From positions 14,720,914-14,784,913 of the forward strand of contig CM055110.1 of assembly GCA_029204225.1 (NCBI GenBank): a stretch of 64,000 bases of DNA. The letters are read 5' to 3'. Source of the stretch: Diphasiastrum complanatum (lineage: Eukaryota; Streptophyta; Lycopodiopsida; Lycopodiales; Lycopodiaceae). The stretch's first letter is position 1, and each line of letters opens with the position of its first letter. Positions 31,690-44,011 of this stretch are shown piece by piece. Below the pieces are notes generated by a model that made no database searches, had not been told where the DNA came from, and saw only the letters and a list, made by a program, of their open reading frames with translations. The translations under genes and the position numbers were made by a program.

Positions 31690-32060
31690 CTTGACATTCC
31701 ATAACCCTATGGAGGCTCTTGGAGATTAGCAAATTTGGTAAGACGGTCGACCACAACCCAAATTGCATCATGTTTTTTATTCGGCCGGTGGTAACCCAAC
31801 CATGAAATCCATGGAAATATTGTCTCATCTCTTATCAGGAATATCCAATGGATGCAACAAACTGCCAGCCTTATGGCATTCAGCTTTATTCAACTAGCAT
31901 TGGTCACACTTGACCACATAAGATTCTACAAAGGGCTTGAGTTTTGGCCAATAAAAATCCCTTCGTACCAAATCCAATGTACGATGTATGTCGGGATGTT
32001 AGAGAGAACTCTCGCAGACCATTCTAATCGATCCAGAATGCCAATTTTCACTAGTGGTGA
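31690..32060 (-). pseudogene. Ty3/gypsy integrase fragment
   Basis: The minus-strand frame reads HPDIHRTLDLVRRDFYWPKL, then CDQC, HKAGSLLHPLDIPDK, NISMDFMVGLPPAE and AIWVVVDRLTKFANL. These are the HHCC zinc finger and the start of the DDE core (first catalytic Asp in SMDF) of a gypsy integrase. Stops: TGA where Trp is expected before DNISMDF, and one after CDQC. Truncated on both sides. The nearby plus-strand gypsy Gag is a different insertion. Confidence 0.8.
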
Positions 32061-32699
32061 AGCCTGCGAGAGTTAGTACTAATTATTGGTGAAGATCAAG
32101 CCAAATTAGTGGTTCTGAACCCTTGCAAATAGTGAATTTTCCACTTTGTGCGAGAGTTTTTTGTTTGCAAAGAATTCCAAAGTCGTATCTACCTTAGATG
32201 CAGCTCCTGTGAACCTTGTGAGAGTTAAGTCTCAGTAATCATAGAGATATCAAGGTTTTTTTAACTGAAAAATAGATAAAGAATCCTTGCACAACCAACC
32301 CTTGCACTAGAGAATCCTTGCAAACCATATCAGTAGGAAGATCTGCACCAGATCTAGCTACTGTCAAAATCTCAGGTCAATCAGTGCAAGGAGTAAAAAG
32401 TTCAAGGAAAAACCACCGTTAGGGGCCTGATTTTCAACTTTCGGCCAATTAGATTGATCAAATCCTGAAGAACCAGATTGCATCCAACTGTATCAGCAAG
32501 ATCCAATCACTCTGGATACTATTATCAAATTAATCTGAGATTTGGACAATCAGTAGCAATAAGGACAACAAATCAAGCAACACACCTTCTTGGAATAGCA
32601 GCTGTGCAACAAGAGGCAGAACCAGAAACAACACCAATGGATCCAATGGGTCAACCCGTACTTGTCGCTCTCTTGTAAACAGTTTGGAGAGCACCACAG

Positions 32700-34760
32700 A
32701 TGGAGATACCGAAATACGATGGATCATCAAATCCCATCCATTTTCTCCACATCCACGAACAGGATTGTGAAATCTACGACGATCGGACACTTGCAGAGAA
32801 GTTGATGTTATTTTCTATGTCCCTAGTAGTTGTGGCTCAAGACTGGTTTTTCAACTTGGCAGAGGAAGAAAAATCCACCTGGGAAACGGTTAAGGCGGCT
32901 CTCATCATGTGCTTTAAACCAAGGAAGTTCCTAGAAGACCCATTTCTCCTGCTAAGCAAGGTCAAGATAGGAAAAAGAGAAAGGGTCAGGGGTCAAACAT
33001 CTACGATCTGAATGTAGTACGGCCTTGACACCCGATCATGTGGTGATCATGTGGTTCCTTGCAGGGCTACCATGTAGCATCAGAAGAGAACTGAAATGAA
33101 GGTAGCAGTACGCCATGCTACAAGAAGCCATGGAAGACACCATCAAGGAAGAAAATGAAGGATTAGATGATGAATATCCCACTACCCACACTCCGACTCC
33201 CTGGGTAGTGTCAACCTCATCAAATGCCTCCAATCTGTCCACCAAACTACTGTTGGAACAGATGACCAAAATACACAAATAGCAGATGGAGCAACTTATG
33301 GCATAGTTCGATCAGAAACTGAAAGCTTTACAAGGAGCTGTAACAACGTCCAATCCACCGGAACAGAACCAACTATAGTATCCACGTCAAGAAAATTTAT
33401 GGTGTCGAGTCTGCACCCAGAACCATACAACAATATGAGTGTCCAGTCCTAAAGCAAAATCTGAGACTGATCAAAGATTTTGCCATCTATGCAACGCAAC
33501 ATCGCACGAGACGACCTTTTGCCCATTTAATCTCTAGATTGTCCAACAGAAGAGGAGTGCTTATCAGACTTCTTATTCATATCATCAAGGGGCACCAAAT
33601 GCGACACCGAGGTATGGCTCACCAAATAATCAACAACGCACGGCCTTACCTGCACCACCAGGACCAGCCAATCAACAAGTGGCCCACGTAAACTTGACAG
33701 CAGCAGAACCAGAGATGCCGGTACCACCTCAACCTGAGCAACAACAATGGTATGGGCTAGATGAACCACATATGGATCTTGTCATAAATGAATATTACGC
33801 GGCCTATGCAGCTCAAAGTCAGCGTTAGGACGGAAAAAATTATGGCTTCTACGGATGCAACTAAGGAAACAGAATTGCTGAATGTCCTTACAAGGGACAA
33901 TACACATCCTTCTGCCGGGAATGCGGATATGGGCACCACTTCAAAAACTACCCATTGAGACCTGGGACCAGTACACCATTGAATTTCATTGCGATACAAC
34001 CAGCAACAGTTCCAGCGGGAATGCCACCGAAAAAGCAACAATTCCATGCTCATGTGTTAGTCGTCATGCGAACATAGAAGAGGAAGGAAGTGGCTCCCTC
34101 ACCACCATCATCGATCATTGATGACCAACCCTCAACTTCAGCACCATATCCAAATGTGAGGGAAGAAAGGAGACATTACCAGAAGATACGACATTGGGTA
34201 TAAAGAGCACAAGTGGAGAAAAGAGCACAAGAAGAGGCTAACCCTACGGAATCTCCCACTAACGAAGAACCAGAACCACGAATGGGATCGTCACTGCGCA
34301 TTGATCAGAATGATCGGTTGCATTATCATGAACCACCTTTCCACGTGGTGGAGCTTGAGGAACCACATACGGAAGTGCTCGTCAGTTTGCTAGCAAGCCG
34401 TGTCAGCCTACCTTTGGGAGAGTTGCTGCGAATTGCACCACAAGCTAAGGGCCTTTTGGCTGAATGGGTCAAAACAAAAGCAGAACTAATAGCACCAGAA
34501 CCCATATACTGTGCAGACTATGATGAGAATAGTAACATCTCCACATCAAGGCAGCATGGGAGAGTGAGGAACACAACATCACCCTGCCAATCAGACATGA
34601 GATTTGGGGACGAGGCAGCGGTCGTAGATGGAGGATCAGGTGTCAATTTGATCTCCACTACCTTGTATCAAAAGTGGAGCTTACAAGGATTGAAGCTAGC
34701 AAAATTTGTTATCAAACTAGCTGATCAGGGTATAAGTATACCTGCTAGGCTCTCACTAGC
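32700..34760 (+). pseudogene. Ty3/gypsy Gag-protease remnant
   Basis: 32700-33011 reads MEIPKYDGSSNPIHFLHIHE with QDWFFNLAEEEKSTW and FKPRKFLEDPFLLL, a retrotransposon Gag domain. Further on come a knuckle-like CRECGYGHHFKNY (about 33915) and a 185-codon frame (34213-34770) with DGGSGVNLIS, which fits the retropepsin D-S/T-G motif. Frames shift and stops interrupt. The protease runs straight into LTR sequence at about 34728; RT, RNase H and integrase are absent here. A related piece lies at 41381-43347. Confidence 0.75.
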
Positions 34761-34957
34761 ATATGCTTGATTTTGTGATTAGTAGCTACATGCTACTGGT
34801 GTGACTCCTCTTTCCATGACTCTGATTGATCCATAGCTTGGGGGCTAGATCCGTTCGATCTAGGTTTGGTTGGGTTGGTTTATCCACCACCTGTTCCCTT
34901 GTGTTGTTGCTTTGTATGGTATGCTTAGGCTAGAATCCTATTGTGAGAAATTTATAT
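34728..34957 (+). repeat. Truncated LTR (TATA to 3' end) fused to protease remnant
   Basis: Inverted partner of 29479-29707. Begins at GGGTATAAGTATAC and is followed at once by a primer-binding site (34958-34970), so it acts as the 3' part of a 5' LTR. U3 upstream of the TATA-like box is missing and replaced by the gypsy protease frame. Confidence 0.7.
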
Positions 34958-34970
34958 TGGTATCAGAGCC
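34958..34970 (+). other. Retrotransposon primer-binding site (tRNA-iMet)
   Basis: TGGTATCAGAGCC, complementary to the 3' end of plant initiator Met tRNA, directly after the LTR fragment. Confidence 0.85.
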
Positions 34971-36145
<1,175 letters not shown>

Positions 36146-36885
36146 TGTGGAGCATGTTCCCACGTGTGAAACTAGTGTACTTGTCATATATGTTGTACAT
36201 ATGATTTAATTCAAGTTCTAGTGGCTAAAATGGCCAAAAACTAGTTTTCTAGACATATGACACATGGCATCAATCTATTGATTGCATGAGCCATATCCTT
36301 TGGTTAGGTGCATATCCCATGTGTAGAGGACAGCTCACACGTGTGGAATAAGCAGAAGTAGGTGAATTTTGACTTCTAGAAGATTTCCAAGTAGATCTCC
36401 ATATAGAAGGAAAATGGACCAAAAGTGCTCAAAATAGAAGGTTTTGTCCAAGTGTCCGTTTTGCATGATGAATCATCATATGACAAAGCACCTTCACACA
36501 TGTGGGATCAGAGGGATGATCAGTACCACGAGCTCCCACTTATTGTATATATAGAGCCACATTTGGCCAAAATCATACTGAGACACCAATCTTGGTTTTG
36601 GAAGCAATTTTGAGTGATTCTCCATTTGTCTACATTTGTTTTGATTGTTTTGAGGTTCTATCAATGTGTACTTGGAGTCCGTACTCAGACATTGTTTCAC
36701 ACGTGTGAAATCAGAAAGTACACCTACCTTCAATTAATGATTGTTCTTGTTAGGATTTTGTGTCTAGAATTGATCTAGATTGATCTTAATCTCAAGTAGA
36801 TTGATAGATCAAGTAATTTGACAACCAATCCCTCTTGAGGATCAAATTAGGATCTACTCTTGGTCTTTTTTGTACTTTTTCCACA
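36146..36885 (+). repeat. Copia-type LTR (5' LTR of plus-strand element)
   Basis: Begins TGTGGA and ends TCCACA (inverted termini), followed by a primer-binding site at 36886-36898. The start is inferred from the inverted termini. Contains repeated palindromic CACGTGTG/CACATGTG words. Confidence 0.6.
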
Positions 36886-36898
36886 TGGTATCAGAGCC
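36886..36898 (+). other. Retrotransposon primer-binding site (tRNA-iMet)
   Basis: TGGTATCAGAGCC immediately after the LTR ending TTCCACA. Confidence 0.88.
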
Positions 36899-38479
36899 AA
36901 GTACAAGAGGTTTTGTTGAAATTGATAGGGTTAATCCAAATCAAAGCCAAAATTAGCAGTTTCTAGGAAACTAGTCAAATTTTGTGTAGCGAGTTGGATT
37001 TGATAGCTATCCTCAAAATTTTTGTTCCAGATCTTGTTGTGGGCTGTAGGAACCCTTTTCACACATGTGAGGCCGTACATCTCCGGTTTTGACTAAGAAA
37101 TTTCAAAAATTTGTAGAATTTGACTCACATACCCAATTTGAGTGATTTTTGGTGCAAAATCAAGCATTTTCTATAGTGAATCTAATTCCTTGATTAGTAC
37201 TTGGATTAGATCAGCCAAAAAATTAAAATTGAAGCTTGAATTAGGTGCATTAATTGATCTTCTCTGATTTTTTGAGTGTATGCTGAGGTTGAGAGAGATT
37301 TTGCCAAAAATCATAGATTTAGGAGTGACATGCAAGGTGAGAGGTTGAAATCCATTGTACCATCACTCTAGATTTGTTCAAGAGTGATAGGGTCAAGTTT
37401 AGAAGCATCAATTTGCTAGAAAACGTCTTTGGATCTGTCCTCCAAGTGAAACCTTTGAGATTTTCTAGTGCATATATAGCATCTATGCAAATCTTTTGTA
37501 GAATTTGACATAGATTAGCTTCAATTGAGAGTTCTAGAAAAGAGATTGAGATCCAAGTCACATTATTCAATCCTACTCAATATGTTTGAGTGTTTGTGAG
37601 GTTTGAAAAAAGTCATTAAGTTGTGGGCAAATGTGTAGAGAGAGATCCAATTTTCTAAGAGTTCCTTCCTTTGTAGAAGGCAAGATCTAGAAGCTCATTT
37701 TGAGTTGTTATTGGTGGAGAATTTGTATTCTCCTAGGTGATCAAATCTTTCTAAGTTGAATTAGCTCTTTGAAACACAATATCTTAGGGAGAAATATCAC
37801 AGCTTTTGATTTTGAATTTCATTCCAAGTCTTAAGAGGTAGAGTAACTGGTGGAATCCAATAGGGGTGATTGAATCAATTTATTGAGCAAAAATTGACAG
37901 TATGTATGAAACTCAAATTAGTTCTATTCAACTTTCTTTGTGAGAGTGTGAGGGTCAATTTTTGATCCCATTGGATGTCTAGAATGAGGAGGAGTCCATA
38001 TTTGAGTATTCATGCATGGTTGAGATCTTTGTGAATCTCTAGTTGTCTAATTTTTAAGCTTTGTGAAAAATTGGTGGTATAGTTTGTTTTCAAATCAAAT
38101 CAAATTCATTCTAAATCTCAAGAGTGAGATTATTTGGGTCAAGAGTGAGTCCAAAAGAAGTGATTAAGTTTGATTTTCATGTGTTTGAAACAAAACCCAT
38201 CTTTTGTTCAAGAATCTCAAGTGTTGAGAGAACTAGTCAAGTGAAAAGGAAAATCTATGTGTCAAATCTTTTCATATCCATTTCAACTTTAAAAAAAAAG
38301 AGTCATTGATATTTGTTGAGTCCAATAGGAGTTTGGATCTGATTTCTTTTGTGATTTGATTCAAAGATTGTGTGCTTTTGTCTTAGTGATCAAAGCAAAG
38401 TTTCCACGTGACTAGTCATTAGTGTGAAAATTGATTCTTAGATTTGTGAGCTAGATCTTTTGTAGATCCTTCTAGATTA

Positions 38480-38920
38480 TTGAATATGTTCAAATCTAGT
38501 CTCTTGAGAGTCACGAATTACATTTGTAGAATCATATCACAAGTTTTGTTTCACATGGCATCAATAGGTGGCATCCGATTGAAGGAAAGTAAGGATTCTA
38601 AGTGCAACCTTTGTGGCAAGGGAGGATATTTTTTCTCAAGATGCTACAAAAAGAAGACCAATCCATCCAAGGACAACCAAAGCAAGGGATCTGAGGTGAA
38701 GGATGGAGCTTCAAGTTCAAAATGCAAATACAAGAAGGACAAGTCCAAGGAAAGGTGTTTCCTTTGTGGAAAGGTGAATGAGGCTTGGAGTCTCACAAGG
38801 ACTTGTAAGATTTGTCTTCAAGAGTCCATCACAACACATGTCAAAGCTTTTGAAATTTTTCATTTGGAAGTGCATTGTTTGGTTCAAGATGCAAAGATAG
38901 ATGTCACTTTCATGAAGTAA
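38480..38920 (+). CDS. Zinc-knuckle Gag-like frame of plus-strand retroelement
   Basis: 146-codon frame with CNLCGKGGYFFSRCYKKK, a CCHC knuckle in which Tyr takes the His position, then a Lys/Ser-rich stretch and a second half-knuckle CFLCGK. Basic linker and knuckles fit a copia-type nucleocapsid. The 1.6-kb leader (36899-38479) shows no convincing coding sequence. Probably decayed. Confidence 0.5.
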   Translation: MNMFKSSLLRVTNYICRIISQVLFHMASIGGIRLKESKDSKCNLCGKGGYFFSRCYKKKTNPSKDNQSKGSEVKDGASSSKCKYKKDKSKERCFLCGKVNEAWSLTRTCKICLQESITTHVKAFEIFHLEVHCLVQDAKIDVTFMK

Positions 38921-39744
38921 CTTGGATTTATTTCATGTCCTTGGAGAGTAGTTTGCTTGGAACTTTGGACAAGTTCAAACTTATTGTTATTATCCAAGAG
39001 AAATCAATCAAGAATAAGGAGCAATCACAAAATGAAAATAGTTTCATATATGCTCTCATGTCAACTTATGAAGAACCATTATGCTTTGAAAAGATTTTTG
39101 TATCTCAAAAGTGGATTAAGGCAATACTAGTTGAGTGTGATGCCTTAAAGTATAGCAAAGCATGTTTTCCTTGTAAACTTACATTAGATATGAAGTCAAG
39201 GAAATGGAAATGTCTTCATAATGCAGGATCTTTTGGTTTCAATAAGATCATGAATGATGTGTTCATTCATAAAGATGAAAATTGTAAGTTTTCAATCTTA
39301 AAGGCAAGTTGTAAACTTCTTATGAGAATAAGTGAAGCATCCAAAGTGGACACTTATATCCATAAGCAAGTAGTTAGCCTTATTGAGATGGAAATACCTT
39401 TTGATTTCAATATTGGAAAAATCATGCCAAGTTGTGGTGATTTTTGGACTTATGTTTCTAGCATAAGTAATCTTGATAATCATAGGAAGTGCATACTGAA
39501 TGGTCATACTTGTTGTGATCATTATGAGACATGGAGGTCTCAGATTTCCATCAAAAAGGAGCACCATGAAGAGGATCTTAAGGAGTCATCTCAAGGTTCA
39601 AATGTGCCAAGGATTGAGGAGGAGAATCCTTCTCAAGGTTCAAGTGTGCCAAGGATTGAGGAGGAGAGACCTTCTCAAATTGTGATTCCAAAAAGAAACT
39701 TAAGAAATATGGTTGAATCCACAAACATGATTGATGCCATTTAA
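38875..39744 (+). CDS. 289-codon frame of unknown family in plus-strand retroelement
   Basis: Longest non-repetitive open frame in the window. The central part has many Cys/His (ACFPCKL, KWKCLHNAGSFGF, HTCCDHYETW) and is not recognised. The C-terminal part has a 42-bp tandem duplication (SSQGSNVPRIEEENP then PSQGSSVPRIEEERP) and a basic PKRNLRNMVES, resembling the spacer between integrase and RT in copia polyproteins. Overlaps the preceding frame and runs into the junction with the minus-strand copia element at about 39.72-39.74 kb. Confidence 0.45.
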   Translation: MFGSRCKDRCHFHEVTWIYFMSLESSLLGTLDKFKLIVIIQEKSIKNKEQSQNENSFIYALMSTYEEPLCFEKIFVSQKWIKAILVECDALKYSKACFPCKLTLDMKSRKWKCLHNAGSFGFNKIMNDVFIHKDENCKFSILKASCKLLMRISEASKVDTYIHKQVVSLIEMEIPFDFNIGKIMPSCGDFWTYVSSISNLDNHRKCILNGHTCCDHYETWRSQISIKKEHHEEDLKESSQGSNVPRIEEENPSQGSSVPRIEEERPSQIVIPKRNLRNMVESTNMIDAI

Positions 39745-40767
39745 GGAACTTGGAAGGCCTATAACAACCTTCTTTCTAGCCATTACCTCCAATGACTTCA
39801 AGCTGATGTGTCCCATCCTTTTATGCCAAACCTCTTGAATAGGTATTTGCTCTCTTGCAACACATCCAACTTGGTTAGCAATAACACAAGCATCTAGTTT
39901 GAACAACTTTCCTTGTCTTTTACCTTTTCCAATCAAGACATCCTTCCTTTTGATCATACAAGCATCTCCACCAAACTCAACCTTGAGGCCTTTACTTAGC
40001 ATTTGACTCACATTAGGCAAATTCTTGGTAATAGATGGAATAAACAAGACATCCTCCAAAAGAACATTTCTATTTGTAGAGAGAGAAATAGGAATTGTGC
40101 CAATCCCTTTGATTGCACACTCACCATCATTGGCCATGTAGATCGCCCTCTTGTCATCTCCATATGCCAACAAAGAAGTGAAATACTCTTTGTGAGAAGT
40201 CATGTGTGAACTTGCTCAACTATCAATCCACCAAGGATCTAGATCTCCATCATTAGCAAGCATACATGAAGACAGCACAAAAGCATCATCATTTGCATCT
40301 TGAACATCCAAACCATCCTCATCAAGAGTAAGATTACCTTGCTAGTCTCCTTGATCTCTCTTCTTCTTGTAGCACTCACTTGCAAAGTGTCCTTTGATGC
40401 TACAATAGAAGTACTTGAGCTTTGATCTATCCTTCTTTTTTCCATTTGAAAAAGCATTCAATTGATCTTGCCCTTTAGACCATTAGTTTTGATTTTGCCC
40501 TTGAATTTGCCCTTTGTGAACATAGCCTCCTCTTGAAGTGTCGATGTAGATCCACCTCTTGCTTGAAGCCTATATTCTTCATTGATTGAGGTCTCTTGAA
40601 GATCCATCAAACTTGGCAAAGTCTTTTGAATAGAAATACTTTGAACAATGTTAGCATGAGCATTCAACAATCCAATTAAGAATAACTTGAACAAGCTCTC
40701 CTTCCTTAATGCTTTCATCAATGCATTATTTCCTCCTTCATACCCTGAAACACAAGCTCTGATACCA
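39716..40767 (-). pseudogene. Ty1/copia remnant: Gag knuckle, protease, GAG-pre-integrase
   Basis: On the minus strand after the primer site (40756-40767) come Gag remnants with a knuckle-like FYCSIKGHFASEC (about 40390), then a protease active site WIDS-stop-ASSHMT (TGA where Gly is expected, about 40215-40240), then frame 40203-39700 with VLLEDVLFIPSITKNL and EVWHKRMGHISLKSLEVMAR (the GAG-pre-integrase domain). Integrase core, RT and RNase H are missing, as sequence stops at the junction with the plus-strand element. Confidence 0.8.
40756..40767 (-). other. Retrotransposon primer-binding site (tRNA-iMet)
   Basis: TGGTATCAGAGC on the minus strand, adjoining the LTR that starts at 40768. Confidence 0.85.
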
Positions 40768-41380
40768 TGTGAAGGATTTCAGATCAATGATGATCCAATC
40801 CCCAAAAAGATTTTGGGTTACAAAAGAAGCTACTCTACCAATCTCACCAATGTAGAAAAATCAGCATCTACACACAAAATGAGATGCAAACTCTAATAGA
40901 ACTTGATCAAACATGAATCAAAAGATAAAGTACTATAGTTGTCCATACAAAACCAACAATTCCAAAAATAACAAATATAGATCATTCTACACATAGAATT
41001 GCATGCAATCACAAATATAGTGCACCAATGGATAGTAGAACCCAAGAGAACCATGTATAAGCATGAAATGAGATAAAGAAGAGAGAAGATATGTCTCTCC
41101 ATGAGTTATATCCTTTTATAGTAGGTCCAAACCCTATTTGGCCACTTGGCTTTCCCACCAAAATGCAAATTGTATATTTTTGGGTCTAGATTGAAAGTAC
41201 CCAACATTCAAATTTGAATAACTCAAACTCGACTTCTAACTTTCTAAAAGTGTTTATTCAAATGAAATTTTGACTAATGAATTTTGAAAAGTCAAACTCT
41301 CTAAGTCTAAAACAAAGTTGGCCTCAATTTGCCAAATATAGAAATATAGCAAATATGATCAAACTAGTTAATCTTTCACA
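40768..41380 (-). repeat. Copia LTR (5' LTR of minus-strand element)
   Basis: 613 bp with inverted termini TGTGAA / TTCACA, primer site adjoining on the left. To its right the sequence returns to a gypsy Gag, so this copia element was inserted into a gypsy element. Confidence 0.75.
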
Positions 41381-43347
41381 CGCAGCACCAAGGCTTGGAC
41401 CAGGCCCTCAGCAACAAATAATGGCACTACCAACACCACTAGGGCTGACCAATCCTCAAGCAACCCAGGTGAACCTCACGACGGTGGACGCTGAAACATT
41501 TTTCCAACAAAAAATGCAGCAATGGTATGGACCTGATGAATGTTTCATTGATCTTGCTATTAATGAGTACTATACCACATACGCTGACAACCACAATGCC
41601 AAGGGGGCAGACTTTATGGATGTTATGGATGCAGAGTAGGACATAGGACTGTCGAATGTCCAAACAAAGGAGTTTATATGCCCTTCTATCATGAGTGTGG
41701 ATATGGATATTGCTACAAGAATTGTTCATTTTTTGCCAGCACCAGCGCACCATTGAATTGGATTGCAGTTCAATCATCAAGCACAAGCACAACTTCACAC
41801 TCAACTATACCAAGGAGACCTCCCTATCCTAGCATTCCAGTATTAGCTGTTACGCGAGCACGAAAGCGCAAGGAGGTAGCTCCATCATCACCACACTTTG
41901 TATTAGTGCTAGCTTATCAACCTTCAACATCAGGAGGAGCAAAATTATCTTATCCAAATGTGAAGGATGAACAAAGATGATATCAAAAGATCCAGCATTG
42001 AATACAAGAAGCACAGGTCAGATGTGAACGTGTGACTATACCATCAGGAAGAACCATTTCATATGGCAGAAATTGAAGCTCCATGGACGAAATTGCTGAC
42101 GAGCATCTTATCCAGTAGAATGAACATCATTATTGGAGAAGCAATAAAGGACCCCTCCACATGGGTGGTGAAGCATGTACCACCCAAAGCTGATGACACA
42201 TCTTCCACAATGGACCATAACATTGATCATCTGAAAGCTTCAATAGGTGTTCATTATGATTCACAAACTGACACCGTTTTGTGGACAAATGCATTGGCAA
42301 CAATTGACTGTATGGCTGGGAATACATGTCATCTAGATCCAGATTCTAATTCAAAACCTAGTGAATCACCACCTCGAGGATTTACACTGGACACTCCAAT
42401 CTCCTACGAGGTGAACATGATACAGGTAGCATGGATGTCCCTTGGCACTGATGCATAGTCCTATGATGAGAGAGCTGAGCTGACAGATAAGTAGATCCTA
42501 CACCACATGGATCCTATGCATTATGGAGTTCAACAAGTACCAGCTCAACCACCCCAGAATTCTCCAGGTGCTAAAGTCTCCAAGATGCCACCACTGAAAG
42601 CACCTGTAGCAACAAAGACAAATCACCAAAAGCAAAGATACAACCAGGTGATCAAGTGGAGTGATTTGCCTGAAGAAGCTATAACAACAATGGATGAAGC
42701 CATTTGGACCCATGTGGCAATGTTAAAGAACCTCAACAGAAGGCAACAAGCAAAGAAACAACGACAACCAACAACTATGTATGAGGAAAGAAGAAAGTTG
42801 CTGAATCGCATACTCAAGGGTCATCCGACCAAGCTTCGACATTAGCTTTAGGTATGTTACAAGCAATGCATAAGCTATCATTCATGAATCGAACTAAGAT
42901 CAACCTTTTGAAGGAAAAAACGAGCAAGGCACCAGTCCATGATATTCTATAAAACTTCAAGAGTTATACCTTGGATGACGTGGTGATCATGATGCCAAAA
43001 GCGCAATGGGAACTTGATGCAAATTAGAAAAAAGAAGAACAAATCTATGAGAGACCAGCTCGCACTCAACCGATTAATCTAGTAGAGCTAGGAGAAGAAG
43101 ACAAAATTTTTCATGTGGGAGCAAAACTCACACCCTCACAATCACCAAGCTGCAGAAGCTATTGATGGAGTATAAAGACTGTTTTGCATGGTCTTACAAA
43201 AATTTAAAAGGAATTCCATGATCTGTAGTCCAACACACCATACCTTTGGTCGAAGGAGCAATGCCAAAGGTGAGCCGATATTACCGTTGCAACTCGAACT
43301 ACACCAAGCTGATCAAGCAAGAGTTGCAAAAGTTGCTCGATGCCGAT
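41381..43347 (+). pseudogene. Ty3/gypsy Gag to RT-start remnant
   Basis: 41381-41640 parallels the Gag at 33.6-33.8 kb: LGLTNPQATQVNLTTVDAET, MQQWYGPDE and DLAINEYYTTYA versus VNLTA..., QQQWYGLDE, DLVINEYYAAYA. About 43150-43347 reads KLLMEYKDCFAWSYKNLKGI and VVQHTIPLVEGAMPKVSRYY then KLIKQELQKLLDAD, the segment just before the fingers of gypsy RT. Several frameshifts and stops, e.g. TGA after KGIP. Cut at 43348 by an LTR and not resumed. Confidence 0.75.
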
Positions 43348-44011
43348 TGCTGGAGGGTTTGTGGACCCAAGACAATCCTAACCCTAGTTAATAAGTGAGA
43401 GGGATGGCACCCTACGTGTGTAAGTCCAACCCGATGATCACATAGTTATTTGATGATTAGAAAGTCAATAAAATGACTTTAGGCCTTTTTGTGGGACTTT
43501 TAATGTCGCAGGCCTAAAATGTCAAGTTAGTGAATAAAGTTGGGGTTCCCACCAAATTTCAGATTCAAATTGGTTCTCTCCAATTTTAAATGGGTTCTCA
43601 CTCTTTTTTAAATTTGAATAGTTAGGGAGGTAGAAATGGACCAATAGGATTCTAGGCCAGGGTCCTCCTCTCCATTATAAAAAGAGACCAACTCGAGTTT
43701 CCAAAACATGCACATATCTTCATTTCAATAAAGCAGATTGGTTCTCTTGTGAAATGAATTTATGAATATCCTTACTCTCTATCACTTTTCTTCCATCTCT
43801 CATGCTTTTCGTTGTATTTGCTAATTGTTGGATTTGATTGCTATTGGGATTGCATGTTCTTATGCTTTTTGTGAGAGAGAAAGGGAGAGAGAGTCTTCAT
43901 TATGGATGTAGTGTTAATGATCATGGGAACGAACCTCCGTGTGATGACTGACTTCTACTCTTTGATGCTAGATCTTGGGTTGAGGTTAGGATAGGAAAGA
44001 AACCCACTACA
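43348..44011 (+). repeat. LTR copy 1 (gypsy type)
   Basis: 664 bp, starts TGCTGGAGGGTT, ends CACTACA, followed by ATTTGGGCGCCGTTCCG, a variant of the TGGCGCCGTTGCCGGGG primer-site region common in plant Tat/Athila-type gypsy elements. Matches 56479-57206 in direct orientation. Confidence 0.85.

Noticed and set aside
43368-43385. Telomere-like CCTAACCCTAG near the LTR start
   Set aside because: One or two units only, and part of the LTR in both copies.
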